Of a DNA stretch of 64,000 nucleotides, positions 11,807 through 22,100 are shown piece by piece; the first letter of the stretch is position 1, and each line of letters begins with the position of its first letter. The translations under genes were made by a program, and so were the position numbers. A model generated the notes under the pieces. It did no database searches. It saw only the letters and a list, made by a program, of their open reading frames with translations, and was not told the DNA's origin. The DNA lies in contig JAEVLN010000006.1 in NCBI GenBank assembly GCA_018350325.1, positions 3,896,056 to 3,960,055 of the forward strand. Reading direction: 5' to 3'. The stretch is from Globodera rostochiensis. Its lineage: Eukaryota; Nematoda; Chromadorea; Rhabditida; Heteroderidae.

Positions 11807-14320
11807 ATGTCAATTTCAACTGAATCAATAATCAATGGCGAAATAACCGCTGATCAGGGTAAGAAATTCGATTTTATTAATCCACATTTATTAAATAATT
11901 CTCAATGTTTACAGACCAATTGTGGCTAACCTGCGCCAATTTGGACCCTTCCGAAGAATTTGGAAAAGGTAAAAAAGAAGCAATTTTTTTAATTACATCT
12001 TTAAAAATAAACTTTTAAATCATTAATCTTAGAAAATGTTTTCAGAAGTTGTTGATGCCAACACTTTGGGCGACAGAAACAAAATTGAAGACATGGAACT
12101 GGAATTGAAGCAGTACAAGGAAGAATTGAAGAACACAAAAGAAGAAAATGTAAATAAATATTTTAACAAAAACAATCTTTTTTTTTTACTTTTGGCATTT
12201 ATTCAGAAGGAACTCCGCGCCGAATTGGCCCATCAGAAACAGCTACTAAATGCTTGCAAGTGCATGACAATAGGAGAGATGCTGAACATGCAGAAATTGA
12301 AGCAGCAACAGAACCAAAAAGAAAAAATTGGCAACATTCCAGATTTTGTTTGGGGTTGCAGAGCAAAGACCGATGAGTTGGAACGTAAGCAGAAGGCTAA
12401 TCAAGAGGAACATCGGGCAAAGATTGACGAGGTGGGAACTTTCGAATTATTTTAAAAATTAATTTGATTAATAAATGGATAATTTATTTAAAACAAAATT
12501 AAATAACAATAAAAGTTTGTTGTTCAGAAAACGATCGAAGCGAAAGTCGGTGCTGAATTGAGGCATCAAAAACTGCTGGCAGATCACAAGGCTCTGCACA
12601 CAAAGATGGAGGAGTATCAGAACAAACAGCAACAGAACCAAAAGGAAATCAATGACAAAATTGGCTGGCTAAATGAGGACCAACAGAAGCTTGTTTCCAT
12701 TAATCAGTTTTCCCAAATACAAACAACGATCAGCGACTTGAAACAGAAGCAAAAGAATGATCAGGAGGAATTCTTACGGCTGAAGTCTCTCCAATCGATG
12801 GTCGTCCCCGAATTGGGGCAACAGAATATGGAGTTGCAAAGTGATCAGAAAGCATTGCTGGACAAACTTAATGGACTTGAGCAAAAGCAAACGGCTTATG
12901 CTGAACAACACAATGTTGATCAAGTGGGTTTAAACTTTAAAGGGCTAATACCATGTTCAAGTTTATAAACCTTTTAGCAATTCAATGAACGTGACGAGAA
13001 ACTGAACAACATTTTGGGGAAGTTTGTTGAAGAACAGAACAAAAATCAGACAGAATGGATAAATTGGGAAACATTCCAAAAAAGAGCTCGAAAAGGTGGA
13101 AAATATGGACAAATATTTTAAGAAAGTTATTTTAAGTAGAATTGGACGGGACGGGGAGTTTTAGAAAAGCTGGGCTTGGCTTTATCTTTTTTTGAACAAT
13201 ACTAATACTATTTAAATTGAAATAATGACACTGTTTTAGCAGCTAAAATTCAGAATGTCTACATTATCCTTTCATTTCATTGTTATTTAAAATTTAAATT
13301 AATTAATTAAAGGAAATGAATCAGTTGAAGGGTGACTTGATTGCAAAGATGGAGCAGTATCAGAAGCAACAGCATCTTAACATCCATGTAAAGATGGAGC
13401 AGTATCAGAACAAACAGCAACAGACCATCGTCGACTTGCAGAAGACAGTTGCCGTGTTAAATGATAAAATAAATAGAAAAGGTAATTTTATTCAACAAAA
13501 AAATTTGTTCTGAATTTTTCCCCGTCTTTTGACGTTCAAATAAAATGAATATGTAGAAATATTGTTAGATTTTTTTGAAATTTTTTTTGTTTTTTTTTCT
13601 TTTTCCGACTTTTTCGATGGAAAGCTTCAACATTTTGGCTTTTATTTATTTTTTCATAAGGATGTAATTAAAAAATGCTAAAATATATCTGAACAAAAAT
13701 AACAATTATAATGATAAATTACATCAATATTATATAAATTTGTTAATCTTTTGATCAAATTACATAATCTGGGCAAATTACACGACACTAAGTAGAGCTT
13801 GTGATTTTTCAAGAAAAAATGGGGCAGCCGGGGGGTTTTTCTCGGTTAAAATCCGGGATTTTGGAAACCTGATTCCCGGCTTTCTGTCCAAAATTTGAAT
13901 CAATCAATCAATATTATATGGAAAATAACATTCGTATATTGTGGGAATATATTTTTTTGTTAATTCAGGCGCTCACGCTTCAAATAGTTTGACGACAAAT
14001 CATGTGCGGATCCAAAGTAAGGAAACTTTAAAATAAATTTTATTAAAATTATTTGAAATTGATTATCGATTATAACATTCGTATTTTGTGGGAATATATT
14101 TAATTCAGACGCTTACGCTTCGAATAATTCGACGACAAATCAGTTTGTGGTGATCCAACAAAGTAAGGAAACTTTAAAAGAAATTTAATTAAATTTATGA
14201 TTAATTGATTTTCGATTATTTTGCAGATGCTCCGAATGCTAATGAACAACCAGGAATAATTCTAAAGCCCCGCACATATGTTCCTCCTCCACGCGACGCA
14301 TACGTTTCTCCACATTGGAA
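11807..14320 (+). CDS. Coiled-coil protein resembling the N-terminal half of cyst-nematode SPRY/RBP-family proteins; 3' end lost or outside reach
   Basis: Reconstructed exons: 11807-11858, 11915-11968, 12046-12149, 12207-12431, 12528-12923, 12978 to about 13090, 13313-13481, 13969-14016, 14109-14162, then 14227 onward. Phases agree except in exon 6, where a one-base shift in an A-run near 13078-13083 is needed to keep the coiled-coil frame (or exon 6 has a cryptic donor). The N-terminus reads [12 protein letters not shown], then [14 protein letters not shown]. It is followed by about 280 residues of K/E/Q-rich heptads (repeats such as [10 protein letters not shown]), a strong coiled coil. From memory, similar N-termini precede B30.2/SPRY domains in Globodera, but no SPRY exon is visible here. 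The last exon ([12 protein letters not shown]) runs into a palindromic insertion at about 14.3 kb. No signal peptide. Function unknown; possibly a truncated gene. Confidence 0.6.
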
Positions 14321-14760
14321 AATGGTTTTATCGGCAATCGCATATCGCTATCGCATTTCGTGCAATATCGCGCGATATTACACCCCTAACAATTGGATTT
14401 TTAATTTAAAAATAATGCCAGAATGCCAAAAAATGGAAATTTTGTACAATTTTTTTGAAAAACTGGCCCAATTTCTTAGCAATATTTTAATTCTCGAATA
14501 TTATAATTATCTCGCTGGTCGATCGTTAGAGATTAGAATATTTCAATTTTTTGTTTTATCAGAATAAATGGCAACAATTTGGATTTTTTAGCAGGATTTC
14601 CTACTTTTTGGGGTTTCCCTGCTAGATTGTTCCGATTTTTTACGGCTTTTTGGAATTCTAACAGTTAAAAAAAATTTCAAAATTTTCGTATCGCGCGATA
14701 TTTATCGCATTTATCGCCTTTTTGGGCATATCGCCGATCGCTTTTTGTTTGGCCCGATTC
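14321..14760. mobile_element. Palindromic element with GCGATATCGCG-type arrays, ends unresolved
   Basis: Two clusters of ATCGC/GCGAT motifs (14321-14382 and 14690-14745) face each other as inverted arrays around an AT-rich centre. The same motif array is present in the defined hAT element at 39731-40012. A clean 8-bp duplication could not be identified, so the ends are approximate. It interrupts the last visible exon of the coiled-coil gene. Confidence 0.55.
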
Positions 14761-14960
14761 CCATCGTGGCCTAGTCTATTGTTAACGTTTCCATTTTATC
14801 ATTTTTGACTAACAAAGATTGTTGGCTTAAGCTTTTTGGGAGCTTTAATATTGGCTTATTAAGTTTGCAAAAATTAAAGAATTATCGTTTTCTACAAAAA
14901 ATATTTTCAACGGCATTTTGATTCTTATTGCCAAAAATTAATTGTCCCTAAAAAGGACCA

Positions 14961-15027
14961 TTTTTGCCCCAAAATTTGTGCTGGAGCAAAATTTGGCGTT
15001 TCATAAAAAATTAATGGATGGAGCAAT
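14961..15027 (+). repeat. Left arm of a 3.2-kb-spaced inverted repeat
   Basis: A 67-bp segment (TTTTTGCCCCAAAATTTGTG to GGAGCAAT) is repeated in inverted orientation at 18133-18199. The pair could be ends of an old transposon that later accumulated the hAT elements at 15324, 16634 and 17043. Confidence 0.65.
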
Positions 15028-15323
15028 CAAAGAATAGTCTTGAGAGGGCTGTAGCCCACAAAAAAAAAGAATTTGTTGGAAGAGGCAGGCTTTGCAGGAA
15101 ATTTTCCAAGCCCTCAGGCTTTAATTCATCCAAAAGAGCCTGAAAAAAACCAAGAAAAAAATTTTTTTGTTTGTGGAAAGACACGTAACTCGGAAAAACT
15201 TAGTTCTTATACATATAGCCTCCTTTTTCTTAAGGAGCCTAGGGCTCCTAATCCTAACCGAATTAACTTCTAGTAACTAGGACGAGTCTCTCTTTTAGTA
15301 ACAAAGACCTTTACTCAGGGTTC

Positions 15324-15492
15324 CAGTGTTTTCCCGGTTCCATTTTTTCTAACGGTTCCACGGTTCCGGTTCCGAAGCGGTTCCGGATTTTGGCAGTTCC
15401 GGAAACCGGTTCCAAATCGGTTCCGAATTTTTTGCGGTTCCGGTCCCGGAACCCTTGGAACCGGCACCGGAACCGGAACCGGGAAAACACTG
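15324..15492. mobile_element. hAT-type MITE, 169 bp, GGTTCC arrays
   Basis: Inverted ends CAGTGTTTTCCCGGTTCC, perfect 8-bp duplication CAGGGTTC on both sides, and an interior made almost wholly of GGTTCC/GGAACC. The terminal CAGTGTTTTCC is shared with the 957-bp element at 47392-48348. Confidence 0.92.
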
Positions 15493-16633
15493 CAGGGTTC
15501 CGATTTCAAAATTTTTTAAAATCCGCACCGGAACATTAAAAAATCCTCTTGTAATACCTAAAATCCGGAAATTCGACATTTCTTCATTAAAACGCAAAAT
15601 TTATGTTAACTTCGCTTCATTTGTTATATATTGACACAAACATGATTTGAGCAACTGGCTGACACAAATGAGCATTTTTAGCAATTGTACATAATTTTTT
15701 TGCGCGGAATTTTTCAAAAATTTTTTGGAAAAAAGGGAGGTGGGTCCGGCGGTGCGGATCGGCTCCGCCGGGAAAACCTCTGATTTGGGAGCCCTGGTTA
15801 AGAGAAAATGCGGATTCGGCTTTTTAATTTTCGGATTTTTCAGAAATCAACCAGTATAATTTTCAAAAATCTAATTTTAGGTGTTTCGCAAAAATTTTTC
15901 TGACAAATACATAATTGAATCGATTGTTAATGATCTAACAAATTGCGCAAATGCGTTTGTGATACTTGATTATTTTACAGTATTTATTCTAATACAAACA
16001 AGATGTTTTTAAATCCTAGATTTGTCTTCAAGCCCTTTCAAACTTCGGATGTAAAATGATTCTATATGATCAAGTGAGTTTATTTAGATCCGCCATATCA
16101 TCATTATATTCCAAATCAAACATAACAAGGCCATCTAAAAACCTTAGACCATTGAGAAGCGATAATAAATATTTTTATTAAAAAATTTAATTAAATTAAT
16201 AAAATGGACCCCTTCCGATTCGATAACTTCCAGGCGGACTTTTGTCCTGTTTATCGTTGTCACGCATACAGCTCAAACAGATTCCGGCATTCACGCGATG
16301 ATTAGTAAAAAACGCGATAATAGTTATTAGAATTATAATATTGCAATATTTCATAATTTAAATTATGCTAAAATTTAAAAAATATTTTAATTATAAAAAA
16401 AAATAATCAAAGAAATACTAAATTATAATAAAATAATGTCATTTGTTTTTTAGCCAGCGTTTTTATATGTTTTTTATTGCTTAATTTTCTTTATGTCAAT
16501 TTCTGTTTCATGTGAATTAGGCACATCCCGGATAAACATTATTATGCAAAGCATCTGTACAAACAAAACGTTCATAAAAAAAAGCTTCATCAAATGGAAA
16601 AAGGAAAAAGCTGTCTTTGGTCTACTTTTATAT
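15493..16633. other. Non-coding, AT-rich, with one degraded GC-hairpin cassette
   Basis: A weak match to the GC-hairpin cassette lies at about 15742-15775 (GGCGGTGCGGATCGG). Nothing else is supported. Confidence 0.4.
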
Positions 16634-16771
16634 TAGAGTTGGTCGGGATCGGGATCCCGGTTGGGACCAGTCGGGATTATCCCGGTTTTTGGAATCTCCA
16701 TCCCGGCTTTAACGATCCAGGTCAATCCCGGTCCCGGTTTTTACCAAAAATCCCGATCTCGACCAACTCTA
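16634..16771. mobile_element. hAT-type MITE, 138 bp, GGGATCCCGG arrays
   Basis: Inverted ends TAGAGTTGGTCGGGATC. Flanks TTTTATAT and CTTCATAT match at 6 of 8 positions. The interior is repeats of TCCCGG/CCGGGA. The end TAGAGTTGG is shared with the element at 56468-57009. Confidence 0.75.
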
Positions 16772-17042
16772 CTTCATATTAAATCATTTATTTGTAGTTA
16801 AATGTTGCTTTTAGTCACTAATAGAGATGGGATTTGTAGTTGTAATTAGGTTTTTGGTTGCTTAAAAAGTTCTAAAAACATTTTTGTTTACATTTTCCTA
16901 AAAGAAATAACATAAAAATTCATATTAGATCTCTAACATTTTCTAAATATTTTAATGTATTAAAAATTTTGTTTTTAGCATTGCACTTTTGATCAAAAAT
17001 GCCTAGTTGAGTTTATCACGTATTATAAATATAGGCTATAAC

Positions 17043-17287
17043 TAGGGCCACGATTTATATTGAAATCCATATTTTTTTGCGCCCTCGGAACGGCGTATAA
17101 ATGCCATAAATAATGTTTTTAGCTTTGTTTGGAGCTTCTAGAGCCCATTTTATAATCCATATCTTTCATATTTTTCCATATTTCGCGATTTTTATCCATA
17201 TTCCATATTTTATCCATATTTTACAATTTTTCTTCCATATTTTATGGCCATATTTCGAGTTTTTTGTCCATATAAATCGTGGCCCTA
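17043..17287. mobile_element. hAT-type MITE, 245 bp, CCATATTT arrays
   Basis: Inverted ends TAGGGCCACGATTTATAT, perfect 8-bp duplication GCTATAAC, and an interior of CCATATTT/AAATATGG repeats. Related but end-truncated copies occur at about 52855-53033, 54890-55245 and 63430-63620. Confidence 0.9.
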
Positions 17288-17445
17288 GCTATAACGCCCC
17301 AATAGATTTGGAAATAGCAGATTTGCATGTTTGGCGAAATGGATTTCAAACATAAATTACAGTATCCAGGTGGCGCAAGTTCAACCCCGCTTGAGTGTAA
17401 TCGATGTTTTTTGTGTATTTACACTATAACTTTAACGAGGAGTTA

Positions 17446-17838
17446 ATGGCATTGAGCGTTGGCGTTATGTCAAAGCAAAAAAATTTAAATTTTGAATGTT
17501 TTCTGACCTGAAATGGCTTCGTTCATATGCCCGTCCAGATGATCGGCGCTCCTCCTTCCTCTTTCGGCGTTTTGCCTCCCTTTCCTGCGCCCAAATTTTG
17601 CATTTTTCGCTCATTTTAATCAAAATTTAAACTTTTTTCAACTTGTTTGCTGAAAAGTGTTAAGAAAAAAGTTGCTTTGGGCTTAATGCAATAGACAATT
17701 TAGTTGGCAAAACTCTGTGCATAAAATTAGGCCAAATCGGTGTGTTTAATCAAAAATTCTTGTGTTGTGTTCGATGTGTGACCAACTCGATTTCTGCTAT
17801 AATTTTTGCATTGACATAACGCCAAAGCTCAATGCCAT
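17446..17838. mobile_element. TIR element, about 390 bp, TSD not determined
   Basis: Inverted ends ATGGCATTGAGCGTTGGCG and, read inward from the right, ATGGCATTGAGCTTTGGCG, extending through TTATGTCAA. No clear target duplication. No coding content. Confidence 0.65.
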
Positions 17839-18132
17839 ATTTAATTGCTATTTCCATCATTAAATTATTACTGTGTTAACCAAGTTTTTGATAACCGATG
17901 ATTTTTTTAAAACAAAATATTTTTTAACAAAAAAACACAATTATAACTCAAAATATGCAACATTATGATCGATAAAAAGGTTGCCTTTTTTCTGGATGCC
18001 TATATCTGTTGAATGGAGCTGAGCTCTGAGCCAAAAAGCAAATTGTGCTTTTTTTGAACCTGATCTGTTTGCGACTTTATTTTTTTTGACAATTTAACAT
18101 TAGCGATAATTGAAGTTTTGGATATGCGGCGC

Positions 18133-18199
18133 ATTGCTCCATCCATTAATTTTTTATGAAACGCCAAATTTTGCTCCAGCACAAATTTTGGGGCAAAAT
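18133..18199 (-). repeat. Right arm of a 3.2-kb-spaced inverted repeat
   Basis: Inverted copy of 14961-15027. Confidence 0.65.
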
Positions 18200-18630
18200 T
18201 GATCCTAAAGTGCGAGCATAAATTTGCTTAAATAAATTTTGAGTGTTTAATTTTGAAGGAAAATGACATGCCACTTTAGCTGGAAGCCTAAATAGCAATT
18301 AAAAAACCGATTGATAAGATTGAGAGTTTTTTATAAATTTAATCTTATTTTATTTTTATTTTTATTTTTTTCTTCTTTTTATTTATTTTTTGTTTAAATT
18401 AGATACTAAATTTGAGCAAAGACAACAATACAAATAAAACGAGTTTTACTTTATGCATTAAAAATACAAAACCTAAACAAATATGAAGTAGCGCGCAATA
18501 TATACAAATCATTTTTGATCGTATCTCTTCAAAAACTTATTTTTTGCTACCGTTTTTATTTGCTTAAACATTGAAAAAGACTTCAAATTATTTACTGATT
18601 TATTGGGCATCTAATTGCCTCTCTGAATAA
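18200..18630. other. AT-rich non-coding
   Basis: No supported feature. Confidence 0.4.
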
Positions 18631-18946
18631 GCGGAATTAGATTTACCCAAATCACGCTACAGTACCCCCCAATGCGGAAATTAGATTTACCCAAATCACG
18701 CTACAGTACCCCCCCCCCCCCAATGCGATTAGATTTATCCAAATCACGCTACAGTACCCCCCCCCCCCAATGCAGAAATTATATTTATCCAAATCATCAC
18801 GCGACACCCCCCCCCCCTACAGTACCCCCCCCCCCCCAATGCGGGCGGAAATTAGATTTACCCTAATCATGCTACAGTACCCCCCCCCCAATGCGGAAAT
18901 TATATTTACCCAAATCACGCTACAGTATCCCCCAATGCGGAAATTA
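18631..18946. repeat. Minisatellite with poly-C tracts, about 6-7 units
   Basis: Units of roughly 45-60 bp each contain AATGCGGAAATTAGATTTA, then CCAAATCACGCTACAGTA, then a C-run of 5 to 14 bases. C-run length is the main source of unit-length variation. Proline-rich open frames across it arise from the C-runs. Confidence 0.8.
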
Positions 18947-19191
18947 GAATTTCTGTAGGGAATTTTGTGGGCCATTCATCCCTCAAATTGATTTTTTCTT
19001 AAAATTTTTCCAAGTTCCCGGGGCATTTTTTTCTCAAATTTACAAATATCAATCACTGTATGAATAGCACAATATATATTAATCAAATCATTCAATTTAT
19101 CACTACAAAAACAATTGAGGGGATTGGGAATTGTTTCAAATAAGCCCACCCGACTAAAAAGCATTTATTTGTTGGACCATTTTAAATGTGT

Positions 19192-22100
19192 CTAATAAAG
19201 ATAAAGCGAATCGTGAAAACCGCCACCAGCGCCGATGCCACCCTCGGTGGTGCTCTCCAATTTGGTGCGCAACATGAAACCGCGACCCTCGTTGCACTGA
19301 ACACTTTTGTCACGCGCGTTGCCAAGCAGAAACCCGTAGATGCTCAACTCGCTGACCACCTCCTCCAACTTGACCGGTTTAAACGGACGCACAAGAAAAT
19401 TCTAAAAGAAAACATTGACAGGCTTAAATTTTGATCAGCTAAAATAAGAATTTAAAAAAGATACATTCCTTAAGAATTGGGGTCCCGACCAAAAATTTTA
19501 TTTTTATTTTTGGATGTTTATAATTTTAAATGCGCATTTTCAACCGCGTTAATTATTGAATTGTTTTGTTTTCTCCTTTTTACAATCATTTGCATGGATT
19601 TTTTGTAGATTTTAACCTTTTTTGAGTTCATAAATAAACAATTTTTCAAGTGTCTAAAATTTCGAAAAATGTTCCAATACGGGTTTGGGGTTCGGTATTC
19701 ACAAAATCCGGGCCTCGGATTCGTGTTCTACGCATATTTTCACCCTAGAAAATATGCATTCTGAATTTCTAAAATTTTATTTGTGGTCGGGACCCCAATT
19801 CTTAAGGATTGCCTTATTTTTCTAACAATATTTTAACTATTATTTATTTTGAATTTTATACTTTCATAGGCATTGGATACAATCGTTGCATTAAAATATG
19901 AGCCGCTCGTTCGGACGCGTCAAAAGTACGCAGTTTTTGTGATATTTCTTCACCCCAAAAGTTGTTTCCACCACCCTCCTCACTTGGCTTAAGCACATAA
20001 TTGTCCGGGTTTGCAATTGCATCCTAAAACCACCAAATTTAATACTAAAAATAAATTTATGCTCGGGTTAGCAATTGAGTTACAAATTTATTTTAAAAAT
20101 TTAATTATCATTATAATTCTAGACCTATTGCCTATTATTTAAATTTAAATCTAACTTATTCATTATAATTCTAGACCTCTTGCCTATTATGTAAATTTAA
20201 ATCTAATTTATTCATTATAATTCTAGACCTCTTGCCTATTATTTAAAATTTAAATCTAATTTATTCATTATAAATCTAGACCTCTTGCCTATTATTTAAA
20301 ATTTAAATCTAATTTATTCATTATAATTCTAGACCTCTTGCCTATTATTTAAATTTAAATCTAACTTATTAATTATAATTCTAGACCTCTTGCCTATTTA
20401 AAATTTAAATCTAATTTATTCATTATAATTCTAGACCTATTGCCTATTATTTAAATTTAAATCTAACTTATTCATTATAATTCTAGACCTCTTGCCTATT
20501 ATGTAAATTTAAATCTAATTTATTCATTATAATTCTAGACCTCTTGCCTATTATTTAAAATTTAAATCTAATTTATTCATTATAAATCTAGACCTCTTGC
20601 CTATTATTTAAAATTTAAATCTAATTTATTCATTATAATTCTAGACCTCTTGCCTATTATTTAAATTTAAATCTAACTTATTAATTATAATTCTAGACCT
20701 CTTGCCTATTTAAAATTTAAATCTAATTTATTCATTATAATTCTAGACCTCTTGCCTATTATTTAAATTTAAATCTAATTTATTCATTATAATTCTAGAC
20801 CTCTTGCCTATTATTTAAAATTTAAATCTAACTTATTCATTATAATTCTAGACCTCTTGCCTATTATTTAAAATTTAAATCTAACTTATTCATTATAATT
20901 CTAGACCTCTTGGCTATTATTTAAAATTTAAATCTAACTTATTCATTATAATTCTAGACCTCTTGGCTATTATTTAAAATTTAAATCTAACTTATTCATT
21001 ATAATTCTAGACCTCTTGCCTATTATTTAAAATTTAAATCTAACTTATTCATTATAATTCTAGACCTCTTGGCTATTATTTAAATTGTCATCTTCAAATT
21101 TATTTAAAAAAATCTAATTTTATTCAATTATAATTCTGACCTCAATTATTTGGCGTGTCTCTTCATCATCCTTTTCCAGGCCCCATAGCCCTGCAAATGT
21201 GCTTCTTATTGAAGCAACCACCTCTTTGTTTGTAAAAAATCTTTCAAGAACACCGGGCAATGCAAGCGCCTTTAAAATTAAATAATTAAATTTTTAAACA
21301 TTTATTAAAGCTTTTATGCATCATAATTAGTGTTAGGCAAATGGAGTTTTTCGGTATTCGGTATCGGATGATTAATTTTTCTTGCATTTTTTTAAACTTT
21401 ATTTCCTTTAAATCTGAACTTTACGTTGAGATTTACATTCTTTAAAAAGTTACTAATTTTGCTGAGCAAAAAATGAAAAATCTAAAAATTTAAAAATCTT
21501 ATTTTTTATATTTTTAGAATTCTTTCCTTCACAGAAATTGAAAAAAATAATTTCACCGGTGCGGATCCGAACCCCCACCTGACTCCCAAACAGACCCGAT
21601 ACTCACCAACACACCACCACTGGTGTCGATTTGTGCAAAATTGTTCAAAAATATCCATTTTTCAAAAATACCAAAATACCGAAAAATACCGCGGTATTCA
21701 AAAATGGCTCGGTACGGTATTTCGGTAAAATACCGAAAAAATACCAAAATTCCAAAAAATTCTTCGGTACGGTATTTCGGTAAAAATACCGCGGTAATAC
21801 CGTACCGTGCCTAACACTAATCATAATAATCCAAAATTGCCATAAACAAGGATATAATTACCTGTTGTACTTTCTTTGTAGAAGCCAGCTCGAGCGCAAC
21901 ACTCGGACATTTCTAAAATAAAATTCAAATAATCCAAATTTTTTGGTCAAATTCTTTTTTAAAACCCTTAATGGAATTTTAAGGCTAATGATTTTAATAA
22001 TAATTCAACAAAAACATTTATGTTTTTTATTTAAATATTCCTCACGATGGCCGTCGAGCGTTCGATCTTGAGTCGAGCGTCCAATTGTTCTTGGGTTGGC

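Noticed and set aside
18672..18958. Proline-rich secreted protein
   Set aside because: The prolines come from poly-C runs in the minisatellite; variable run length destroys any common frame.
20104..21088. CRISPR array
   Set aside because: Regular spacing suggested repeats and spacers, but there are no unique spacers; the whole unit is repeated with variants and it lies in a eukaryotic intron.
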